Positions 54,670 through 64,000 of a stretch of 64,000 bases of DNA are shown piece after piece. Position numbers and translations under genes: made by a program. The notes beneath the pieces were generated by a model. That model worked only from the letters and a program-made list of their open reading frames with translations, did no database searches and was not told the DNA's origin. The DNA lies in contig NW_004450324.1 in NCBI RefSeq assembly GCF_000321225.1, positions 728,622 to 792,621 on the forward strand. Reading direction: 5' to 3'. The stretch's first letter is position 1. Each line of letters opens with the position of its first letter. The stretch is from Odobenus rosmarus divergens. Lineage: Eukaryota > Chordata > Mammalia > Carnivora > Odobenidae.

Positions 54670-54973
54670 GCATTTTTTTTTTCTAAGAAAAGGCTTCATT
54701 AGATCCAGAGGGGTTTCATGCACGAAATAAGAACGCCAGCACTTCAAGATCTAGTGATCTTGGACTTCTACTCTTTGCTAAGTTCACCTTCACAACCACT
54801 AGAGAAAAGCAAAAACTCAAACCAAAACAGTCAGAATCCCTCCTCTCTCCTCATGCTCTCCATTTCCCCCCTCACTTCCTCTTTCAATAGCCAAACTCAT
54901 TTTTCCTTGGTGACAGGCAACAGAGAGAACCTTTTTAGTTGTTAAGGAGGGGCTCGCATTAAAATGTGTAATC

Positions 54974-55276
54974 ACAGTCCTGTACCTCTGAAAGAAATAA
55001 TACATTTTATGTTAAAAAAAAAAAAAGAAGATAGTAGGAAGGGAAAAATGAAGGGGGGAGAAATCAGAGAGGGAGACGAACCATGAGAGACTATGGACTC
55101 TGAGAAACAAACTGAGGGTTCTGCGGGGGGGATGGGTTAGCCTGGTGATGAGTATTAAAGAGGGCACATACCGCATGGAGCACTGGGTGTTATACCAAAC
55201 AATGAATCATGGAACACTACATCAAAAACTAATGATGTAATGTATGGTGATTAACATAACATAATAAAATAAAATA
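54974..55276 (+). mobile_element. L1 3' end, carnivore type
   Basis: It contains catgagagactatggactct, gggttagcctggtgatgag, gcactgggtgttataccaaa and a terminal aataaaataaaataaaa. The likely duplication is aaaatgtgtaatc (54961-54973) and aaaatgtgttatc (55277-55289). Confidence 0.85.
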
Positions 55277-56082
55277 AAAATGTGTTATCTTCATTAGGTA
55301 ACCCTCTGGGCTGAGAGTCATTTCAGATGCTGGTGTCCCAGCCTACAGCCTGAATCCAGGGGACTACCAACTCCAACCTAGAGTTTTATATAGTCTGTTC
55401 TTACCCCAAATATTACTGTCCAAAAAATACTGGTTCTTCAATTCCTAAGGTTCACATTCCTCTAGGTCAGTGGATTGAGTCAGTCACAAACCAATACATA
55501 CATACCTTTGACCTCTATTTTAACCAAGATTCCATGCGTTGTCATGTTTCCTTGCAGCAGGCCTTGGTTAGAGTCATTGGGAATACGACCTGTACACAGA
55601 AGCTGATTGATGGCCGATTGGTTCATCGACCACTGAGAAGTAAATGAATGACTGTAACTATGGCCACCTCAACCATATTCCGCCAGCCTGGCCGACTCCA
55701 CATGGCTCCTTCGTCCCGATAATTAAGAGACTGGGGGCACTGACCTTAGTTGCTTGGGCTGTTTGCTTATCTGCTTTGTCTTCCAGTTTATCGCACAACA
55801 AAGTGCGTAGCAGGGGTACACATAACTTGGCTCAAGGCCAGAGCCCCTCATCTGTAACAGTCTTCTTAGGACCCGGTGGCTGTGAGCCTGTGGGCTCATC
55901 AAAGCTGAGGGCATAGTAAGGGAAAGCAGATCAGCAGGCCCCCGCCCCCCAACCACAGTGCATGAGGACTGGTGCAATTCTACATATGCATCCTCTGAAC
56001 TGGGCCTGCAGAGGTTTCCTGAGCCAAAATAAACACTAGCCACTTTGCTAGTAAAAATAAATGTGGGAAGGGAGGACTGAGG

Positions 56083-56106
56083 ACACACACACACACACAC
56101 ACACAC
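56083..56106. repeat. (AC)n microsatellite
   Basis: Twelve AC units. Confidence 0.95.
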
Positions 56107-56109
56107 GAC

Positions 56110-56285
56110 AGCAGGGCAGGGGTTAGGAGCCCAGGTCTCAGAATCAGGTAGGTAGAGGTCCAGTTCCAGCTCCTCGATCATCAGAGGTCTTTGAGCAAAT
56201 TATTTATATTTTCTTAGCCTCCATTTTCCTAGCCGCAAAATGGAAATAATAACTTCTCTGTTGGAGAGTGTCTGGTAAAGTAGAG
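56110..56285 (+). repeat. MIR element
   Basis: It contains gtccagttccagctcctcga, tgagcaaattatttatattt and cgcaaaatggaaataata. Confidence 0.65.
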
Positions 56286-56377
56286 TGACCAATGCCTGCT
56301 GCCCAGGAAGAACCTTATCATTATGGTGAGATCAGTCACAGTCACTTGTGGGGGGCCTGCTCTATGTATTGCTCATC

Positions 56378-56602
56378 TCTCAGCATGGGTTCCTCACCTG
56401 TGGTACTTTTTGCTATTTGGGGTGAAATAAGTATTTGCTGTGGGGTCTGTCCTGTGTATTGCAGGATGTTTAGCAGCACTCCCGGCCTCTACCCCTGAGA
56501 TGTCAGGAGCACCCCCTCCCCTGTTGTGACAACAAAAAATGTCTCCAGACATTGCCAGATGTCCCCTGGGGGACAAAACTGCTCCCAGGTGAGAACCACT
56601 AG
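56378..56602 (-). mobile_element. MER20 hAT DNA transposon relic
   Basis: It contains gtattgcaggatgtttagca, gtgacaacaaaaaatgtctc, agacattgccagatgtcccc and ggtgagaaccact, a near full-length reverse-complement MER20. Confidence 0.85.
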
Positions 56603-56660
56603 TTTAGAGCTTCTTTGTGTTGGGGGTCCAGAACTTCAAAGTATCAGAACTACTTTTCTA

Positions 56661-56859
56661 GGGCGCCTGGGTGGCTCAGTTGGTTAAACGACTGCCTTCG
56701 GCTCAGGTCATGATCCTGGAGTCCCGGGATCGAGTCCCACATCGGGCTCCCTGCTCAGCAGGGAGTCTCCTTCTCCCTCTGACCCTCTTCCCTCTCGTGC
56801 TCTCTATCTCTCATTCTCTCTCTCTCAAATAAATAAATAAAATCTTTAAAAAAAAAAAA
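56661..56859 (+). mobile_element. CAN-SINE
   Basis: Full length, starting gggcgcctgggtggctcag. The duplication agaactacttttcta is at 56646-56660 and 56860-56874. Confidence 0.96.
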
Positions 56860-56932
56860 AGAACTACTTTTCTAGAAACTCAGTCATTAGTTCTTTGGTA
56901 GTGCCACATTGATGAGAGTTCATGTATTTATT

Positions 56933-57157
56933 TATTTATTTTTTATAATTTTTTATTGTTATGTTAATCACCATACATTACATCATTAGTTTTTGATGCA
57001 GTGTTCCATGATTCATTGTTTGTGCATAACACCCAGTGCTCCACGCAGAATGTGCCCCCTTAAAAACCATCACCAGGCTAACCCATCCCCCCACCCCCCT
57101 CCCCTCTAGAACCCTCAGTTTGTTTTTCAGAGTCCATCGTCTCTAATGGTTCATCTT
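56933..57157 (-). mobile_element. L1 3' end, carnivore type
   Basis: It contains ttatgttaatcaccataca, acatcattagtttttgatg and tccatgattcattgtttgt, the reverse of the L1 tail at 54974. The duplication catgtatttatt is at 56921-56932 and 57158-57169. Confidence 0.88.
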
Positions 57158-57275
57158 CATGTATTTATTTTTTATGGCCTTACCAGAAAAGTTTTATTAC
57201 TTATAAATATTACTCATAGGCTGTTAGAAACTAATAAGCATTAGTTTCTATGATTTTAAAAAAGTGCCTTTTCTG

Positions 57276-57460
57276 GGACGCCTGTGTGGCTCAGTCAGTT
57301 AAGCTCAGGTCATGATCCCGGGGTCCTGGGATCAAGTCCCGCATCAGGCTCCCTGCTCAGCGGGAAGCCTGCTTCTGTCTCTGCCTGCCCCTCCCCCTGC
57401 TTGTGCTCTCTCTCTCTCTCTCTCTCTGACAAATAAATAAAATCTTTAGAAATAAATATA
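57276..57460 (+). mobile_element. CAN-SINE with deletion in the tRNA-like head
   Basis: It starts gggacgcctgtgtggctcag. The usual gcgtctgccttcgg between the two promoter boxes is missing (gttaagctcaggtcat). The near-perfect duplication attttaaaaagtgcctttt at 57254-57273 and 57461-57479 shows normal retroposition. Confidence 0.92.
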
Positions 57461-57717
57461 ATTTTAAAAAGTGCCTTTTTGTCATCAGGAGGAGAGGAGG
57501 CAGTGAACAAAGCCAAATTTAGAAATTACCAAGTTAGCACTCACAGCATTTGTGAGGCCTAAATTCTGGCTAACAGTTTTCAGTTAGGGCCACTACATCT
57601 TCCTCTAGAGAAGCCCTTCTGGTGGGTTGCCAGTTGATTCTATAGAATTCAGAATATGCCCCTAGAAAAACCATGGTACTTGGGATTCCCAGTTCACCAA
57701 GTCGGGAAGGCATAGTA

Positions 57718-58060
57718 GTAACTGCTAAGGTTTATTGAGTGCTTGCTGTATTCTAGGCCCTCTACTACGACCTATAAATCTTTCTTATTTAAACCTTACA
57801 GTGGGGTGCCTGGGTGGCTCAGTTGGTTGAGCGACTGCCTTAGGCTCAGGTCATGATCCCAGGGTCCTGGGATTGCATCTCACATCAGGATCCCTGCTCA
57901 GCAGGGAGTCTGCTTCTCTCTCTGCCCCTCCCCCCACTCATTCTCTCAATCGCTCTCTCTCTCTCTAATAAATAAAATAAAAAATAAAAAAAGAAGCCTT
58001 ACAGTAAAATTATCTCCATTTTATAAAGAAACAAATTCACAAATGCAGGCTAATTGTCTC
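57718..58060 (-). repeat. MIR split by a SINE
   Basis: The left part has gtttattgagtgcttgctgt and ctaggccctctactac; after the SINE, ttatctccattttataaaga. The two join into one reverse-complement MIR. Confidence 0.7.
57803..57993 (+). mobile_element. CAN-SINE inserted in a MIR
   Basis: It starts ggggtgcctgggtggctcag. Duplication: aaaccttacagt (57791-57802) and aagccttacagt (57994-58005). Confidence 0.94.
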
Positions 58061-58069
58061 AGGATAGAA

Positions 58070-60130
58070 TCATAGGGCTGTTTTGAAGACTGATACCCGG
58101 GCCACTCAGATTTGGCTGTTCATCCTTTCCTCCTCTGCTCCACAGCCAGCTGGATTCCCACTCAACCCTGGGAGTCAGGGCTATACGTACACTTCTCTAC
58201 AACCGCCAGTATCTGCGTGATCCTTGGCATTAGGTGAACAAATGCTGTTGAAGGAAAGAAGGAAGAGAAGAAGGCAAAGGTTTCAACTCTAAGCCCAGGG
58301 TTCTGGGGATAACTGGATTAGTCTTTGAGTCCTCTGAATCATCAGACAAAAGGATAATAATAGCGATATAATATTCACGCTTCCAATTTAGAGAACTTTA
58401 AGAATTTCTGAAAAGTGTTCGAGGAATATTTATCTCATTTAATTGTCAAAATATTTCTGTGAGCTAAGTAGAGTAGGTATCATACAGAAAGTCATTAGCC
58501 AGAGAGTGACTAGCACTAAAATTCTGATCTCTGAACTCCCAAACCGCGTAGAAGGAGAAGGAAGAACTGCAAAGAAATTCATGCATTATCACTTAATAGG
58601 AGGAATGAGCATACTTTATCAAAAGTCTTGATCATGCCACAAAGATTCAAAAGGAACCAAGAAAGGAGAACGAATTGTCTCTTTCATTTGCCATGCAAAC
58701 TGCGTCAGTGTAAGCTCGTGTTTGCAGCCGGAGGAAACTCATTGCAACTCGATTGCTGTCCTTTCTCACTTCTGCTTTTTTTAACTTGCTATATCTGGGT
58801 GTCTTTTCCCAGCAAAAAATAAAAATTAAGATCCTTCAATTTCACTTCTTATTCATGTTCCTTTGCCCTTTAAAAATAAATGACAGTTAACAAACAAACA
58901 AAAAGAACTGAGAATAATGTCTCAATGTCGTGGTGAGCCCTACTTTTCATAAGAAATACAGAATTCTGTCTAAATACTTCCTCCCACACGACTTGATTTT
59001 ATTTCTACATAATTCCATGAGGGGCTTTGTTTTAGAAAGCAATACTAAAACTAGTCAATCACGCTGATCGATAGCAATTTGTAGAATTTTTATTTACTTT
59101 CAACTTGTTGCAATCACAGCCCAAGTTGAATCAACAACTAAGTAGTTTCTTAAAAAAAAACATCAAATAGAGAGCATTTAGCAGGAACTTTCTCAAATAT
59201 TTTCCTTTTGAAGTTCTCTTGCACAGCTTTCTTAATATCGATGGCATTCTGGACATGTATGTCCTCAGTACATTTAAATTTTGTTAACCTAGCTAAGTTG
59301 TACTGAATTCCTTTTTATTTTGACCTTTTTCTTGAAGTAGGAAGTTCTGTTTTTTTAACCCAAGTGAGCTCTCACAGATTTCTGCTGCACCTCTAAGAAA
59401 AATAAATAACTTGACCTAATGACACAAACTAATTCATACGATGAATAGATTACATTTCTGTGGAAAAAGAAATCTAAGGAAATTTTTTTCAACGGAGCCA
59501 AGGGATCCTATATGAAATATGCTTACATGGAGCAACAAATGTTTCTCTGAGGGTCTGATTAAAATAATAGTAATAGTAGTAATAATTATGATGCTGCTGA
59601 TGATACAACTGAGGTGGTCTTCGTCATCATGGAAACAGTAAGTTCTCTCACTCGATGGAATAAAGAAGCTCCTCCACCAGTTACATTCCCTTGAACTCTG
59701 CTTCCTCCTGGACGGAGGGAGCGTGTGGTACCCAGAGTGTACTTTGCGTGGTGGGACCAGTGAGGCCTGGAGCAGTGCATGTATCCGCTGCAGAGTCATT
59801 CATTCAGAAAGTCTCCTAGAAGAGGGAGGGCAGCCACTCCTAATGGAGGGAAGGCCTGATGGACTTACATTTGGCATTTTTAGTTCTACGGATAAAAGTA
59901 TCTCTGATTTTCTTTTGCCTTCTCTCAAAACTTTTAAATTATAATTCACCATAATATCCATAATTATTAATTAATGAATTATTCCCCATTCCCCCGAGGG
60001 TGATGACTTTGCCACTAGGCTTCCTGACGGTATTGGCAGGTTAAGAATTATTGTTAAAGCCATGTTTGCTTTACTTAAGAGATGATATATTGTATATGAT
60101 TATAGCTTGTTATTACAAGGCTTCAAAGAA
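58070..60130. other. Non-coding DNA, no gene recognised
   Basis: A faint MIR-like trace occurs near 58420-58530. The rest is unique-looking and A/T-rich, with opposite-strand random frames at 59434-59944. Confidence 0.4.
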
Positions 60131-60138
60131 AGCTTGGA

Positions 60139-60475
60139 TGGGTGCCTGGCTGGCTCAGTCGGAAGAGCACACGACTCTTTTTTTTTTTTTAAGATTTTTA
60201 TTTATTTATTTGTCAGAGAGAGAGAGAGAGAGAGAGCGCGCACAAGCAGGGGGAGCAGTAGAGGGAGAGGGAGAAGCAGGTTCCTCACTGAGCGAGGAGC
60301 CCGATGTGGGACTCGATCCCAGGACCCTGGGATCATGACCTGAGCCGAAGGCAGACGCCTAACAACTGAGCCACCCAGGCGTTCCAGAGAGCACGCGACT
60401 CTTGATCTTGGCGTCATGAATTCAAGCCCCATGTTGGGTATAGAGATTACTTTAAAAAAGAAAAACGACTTAAAA
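60139..60475 (+). mobile_element. tRNA-like SINE split by a second SINE
   Basis: The outer copy reads gggtgcctggctggctcag, ggaagagcac, and after the insertion cttgatcttggcgtcatgaa, ttcaagccccatgttgggta and an A-rich tail. This is the tRNA-derived carnivore family with a retained tRNA-like T-loop (ttcaagccc). Confidence 0.85.
60180..60387 (-). mobile_element. CAN-SINE inserted in the tRNA-like part of another SINE
   Basis: A full-length minus element. The duplication agagcac(a/g)cgactctt at 60164-60179 and 60388-60403 is itself the anticodon-arm region of the outer SINE. Confidence 0.94.
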
Positions 60476-60479
60476 AAAG

Positions 60480-63400
60480 CAAAGAAAACAGAATATGGAG
60501 ACAGTGTTATGTGTAGATGCAGAAAGTGTGTTCAAAACGTCAGTGTATATCTTTTGTACACAATTATCTTTGAGCAGAAGGAAAGGTCTGAGGTTTTAGT
60601 CTGTACCTTAAGAAAGTAACATTTGGTGTAAGGGTTTTATGACCAATTCCCCCTTTCCTCATTTGAAATGTATGAGAGAACGATTTTTTTTCTTGTATTT
60701 AAGCATTGGGATTTGTTCTAAAAATTGGACACACTTTTCAAATCTCAAAAACACAATACAAAAATGATAAGACGTTTAAATTTCATTTTATGCAGCATCT
60801 AGCCAAGGATATTCTTAGAGCATCTAACATATGCCAAAGGATTCTAAGATAAATAAAGCATAATCATTACCCTTGAGCTAGTAGTGTAGGGGGACATTTC
60901 AGAGCTATTTGAACAACCCAAGTTTAGTTTTAATTTAAAAGTATATTTTATTTAAACTTTTTCCCCAACTGCTAAACATCAACCCACTGAGGGAGCACAC
61001 CACACCATCATTTAAATCATAAAGCCTTTAACAGGGGCTGCCAGGATTAAGTGGCAGTGAAGCTACTAAACCACCCATTGTATTTTGGGAGTCAAAGTGG
61101 AAACAGACTTGGACTTCGAGGAAAGCCCAATGTCTCCTTGGTAAAATGCCAACCACAGGGTCATAAAATGAAGAGTAAATATCTGAAGCAGGTTTATTGC
61201 TGTTGTCTTAGTATCCAGGAATCCAGTGTGCACTGTGAGGAAGTTTCCTGATTCCTTCTGACCTAGAAGTTGTTTTCCTCACTCACTTTAATGTGCCTGT
61301 GTGTGTTCGCCTCAAGAAACGTCTGATAACTCTGGCAAAGCGGGTAGACAAACAGATCAGACCTATAGTTAGCTGGTGGCGCATCTTTGGTTCCAGTAAG
61401 AGGCTCAGCTAAGATTCCTACTCTTTTTGGAGCCCCTTCCCCATCCAGTTTCCAGTTAATTGTAAGATTTACAGATGGAGTCAAATAGGCACAGAGAGAA
61501 TAACTAGATATAAATTTGGTTGTAACTCTAGGGTGCAAAGAACATTCAAAGAGAGACCTGGGGGGAGTTCCAGGAAGGACCCGGGTGACACTGGGGTCAC
61601 TTTTATGGTAAGATGGACTCAGTGTCCATCACAGCCTTCTAACATCATCATCATCATTATTATTATTACTACTATTATTACTTTATAGCATGAAAAACAA
61701 CTTGATTAATTCTGTAAGAGTGAGGAAAATCAAAGGCAGTTTGAAGACTGACATGAGAAATGGAGGGATAAATGACAGAATTCAGTCACTGGTTACCTTA
61801 CTGGAGATGAACTGGAGTGGAGAAGCCGTTGGGGACCAGCTGGGTGGAGGGCGGTTCTGCCCGCTGTGCTGAGGAAGGAAGGATTGAGCCACCTGACTAC
61901 ACTGATCCTCTGGAGGTGGAGATTCTCCGGGCTTCCGTCTAGCTCTGAGTACATACATGTGTGAGGAGTCCTTGCATTCCCTCCTTACTCTGAGTCACTC
62001 TTGTGTGACACTGGCTGATGATTAAATCTCTCTTCAGTGGACGAAGGAAGCCCGACAGCTGTGGGTCATGTGTTTTCGAAGGAATTGGTAGTACCTTCAG
62101 TAAATTAAATTTAACAACTTTCAGGAGGGACTTAAAAAGGATTAATAACATTCCTTTAACTCTGAGTGCACTCTCTTGACCAAATTCAGCAGTTGAAATA
62201 ATGCAACATGGAAGCGTTGTGTAAACTGCCCTGTGTGTTGTTTTAATCAATTAATTTTGAATTATGATTACTGTTCATAGTCTCTAGGTTTTTTTTTTTT
62301 TTTCTCTTCCTGTTAACACGTCTGTACTGATTTAGTACTCCTTCCCTGCTAAGAGAGTAGGTAGGGAACACCAACCTTTGAGGATTCTTTTACTCTCATT
62401 TTTTTTTTTTTTAACATTGATGAGCAAGGAGATGAAAACGATTTAATGCAATGAGGTTCTGTACTTATTTATGAGTTTTAATTTGTGTTTGGAGGTACGA
62501 CAAGGAGATCTTACTGAAGCAGTCTCTGGAATGGAGATCACTGAAAATGGGAGAGGATGCTCCTTCCCTGCCCAGAGCTGGTCTGTTTCAGAGCTTACCA
62601 CAATTGACCTGCCATATCCTGGGGCCACAATGGAAAACACTGAGGTTGCAGGTGAGGAGGAGAAAGAGACAGTGCTAATATGTACCCCCTTCCCCCAGGC
62701 TACCACCTCCCCCTTAAGCACACAGCCAGGTACAAACTCCACAGATTGCTTACTTTCAGTTTCCCTATATGTCAATTTATTGCTGTATGTCTCAGATTTC
62801 CCAGGCTTTTGTCTTCCCTCTTTGAAAATGCAATTTATTATGGTTTAGCTGGGATGAACAAATGAATGACTATATACATCTAGGTAGAGTTTAGACACTG
62901 CTTTCATCCTGTAAATTAAATGGGGATCTTTTTTCCCCCCAAAGAACAAAAAACCAAGACTGAAATTTACAGAGGTAAGGATGTAGGGTGCCAAAAATAT
63001 GCCAAATGTACTTCTTCCCCTTTACATTCCACAAGTCAAAGTAAGGCTTAGATAGATAAACCTCTTAGAGAAGTAATACATTGACTCAGATCCACATGAA
63101 GAAAAGTATAGACCCTTCCTGTGAACAAGTTATTGTCACTGAGAGATGGAGAGAGCCAAAGGCACCTGGGTGGTCATGGAGGAGAGAAGGGAAAGCAACA
63201 AAGAAAAGGCTATAACATTAGATCGTTTCTCCCCTTATCAGATGGTCCCATATAGAGGTTCAGTTAATGGAATAATTTGTCAGCAGTGTCTTATCTGGAC
63301 TACATTCAAATTCACATCTTAAGAGCTAAATTTCCTTTCATTCTATTCCTTAACAAAGCAACTTATGAAGGGCTACTTGTTTAGAACTCTCCCTTCATTC

Positions 63401-63550
63401 GATTTCTGGTCATCAAAGGTAACAAAAAATACAGAACCAAATTGCCATTCTATTTTTTCCTAGTTCTTTTTTAAAACAGAAGATTACACTGTGGAAACTG
63501 TAGAAAACGAAACACTAAGCATATGGCTGTCCTTTTTCTTTTAAATCTCT
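60480..63550. other. Non-coding DNA, no gene recognised
   Basis: Unique-looking A/T-rich DNA with one triplet repeat. Frames on both strands at 62443-62848 overlap each other and show no known motif. Confidence 0.4.
61643..61682. repeat. (ATC/ATT)n triplet repeat
   Basis: An ATC run passes into ATT and ACT runs over about 40 bases. Confidence 0.9.
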
Positions 63551-63555
63551 ATGTC

Positions 63556-64000
63556 GTGAACAGACATTTCTGCAAAGAAGACATCCAAATGGCCAACAGA
63601 TGCGCGAAAAAGTGCTCAACATCACTCGGCATCAGGGAAGTACAAATCAAAACCTCAATGAGATACCACCTCACACCAGTCAGAATGGCTAAAATTAGCA
63701 AGTCAGGAAATGACAGATTTTGGTGAGGATGTGGAGAAAGGGGAACCCTCTTATACTATTGGTGGGAAAGCAAACTGGTACCCCCACTCTGGAAAGCAGT
63801 ATGGAGGTTCCTCGAAAAGTTAAAAATAGAGCTACCTTACGACCCAGCAATTGCACTACTGGGTATTTACCCCAAACATACAAATGTAGTGATCTGAGGG
63901 GGCACCCGCATCCCAATGTTTATAGCAGCAATGTCCACAATAGCCAAACTATGGAAAGAGCCCAGATGTCCATTGACAGATGAATGGATAAAGAAGATGT
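63556..64000 (+). mobile_element. L1 fragment: ORF2 C-terminal region, runs off the window
   Basis: In one frame it reads [21 protein letters not shown], then after a stop the PLWKAVWRFLEKLKIEL, DPAIALLGIYP, FIAAMSTIAKLWK and DEWIKKM blocks of the L1 ORF2 C-terminus. In-frame stops near 63724 and 63894 show it is dead. It is less diverged than the L1 at 34857. Confidence 0.88.

Noticed and set aside
55723..56181. 152-codon minus-strand frame.
   Set aside because: It reads through the (AC)n microsatellite (a Val-Cys run) and MIR sequence. Not a gene.
60139..60420. Possible tRNA gene.
   Set aside because: The tRNA-like boxes belong to SINEs; no intact cloverleaf or free-standing tRNA is present.
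60051..60432. Frames of 76-95 codons rich in Arg/Glu or Ser/Leu.
   Set aside because: They are translations of the purine-rich SINE body, as are similar frames at 1396-1697, 6533-6745, 11978-12265, 16392-16574, 40877-41170 and 57310-57516.
62443..62848. 110-125-codon frames on opposite strands.
   Set aside because: They mirror each other and carry no recognisable family signature or splice signals.

Overview
This window is mammalian nuclear DNA from a carnivore, most likely a non-canid caniform (bear, seal or mustelid type). The evidence is about 26 tRNA-Lys-derived CAN-SINEs (SINEC) on both strands, many with clean target-site duplications. Their internal sequence resembles the arctoid forms rather than the dog-specific SINEC_Cf or the cat form as I know them. 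Ancient mammalian repeats (MIR, L2, MER5, MER20, MLT1, old L1) fill much of the rest. No prokaryotic gene, CRISPR array or tRNA/rRNA gene is present.

Two protein-coding genes are supported and they converge. On the + strand, 880-9489 holds the last eight coding exons of LRP2 (megalin): the last EGF-like repeat, the transmembrane helix and a cytoplasmic tail of about 206 residues with two FENPxY endocytic motifs and a C-terminal DSEV PDZ ligand. A 3'UTR of about 1.4 kb follows, ending near the AATAAA at 10907. On the - strand, 50127-41272 holds the whole coding region of DHRS9 in four exons whose splice phases all agree. Joined, they give 319 residues, a retinol/3-alpha-hydroxysteroid dehydrogenase of the SDR9C family. 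Convergent LRP2-DHRS9 matches the mammalian 2q31-type order, in which ABCB11 would be expected beyond the right edge.

The 30 kb between the genes (10936-40850) is mostly repeats and unique non-coding DNA. The main exception is at about 25305-25543 on the - strand. There, a decayed piece of a short-chain dehydrogenase first exon can be read, frameshifted and with stops. It resembles the RDH16-type N-terminus more than the neighbouring DHRS9, so it looks like a lost SDR9C paralogue beside DHRS9.

Right of DHRS9 (50200-64000) I see no coding exon. It holds SINEs, nested L1 remnants, a MER20, and the C-terminal part of an L1 ORF2 running off the window. Further points of interest are a possible intron-retention terminus in LRP2, a NAGNAG acceptor at its membrane helix, a SINE placed to supply the DHRS9 poly(A) signal, and several nested or inverted SINE pairs. 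Repeat family names come from recalled consensus sequences and boundaries are approximate unless a duplication is given.
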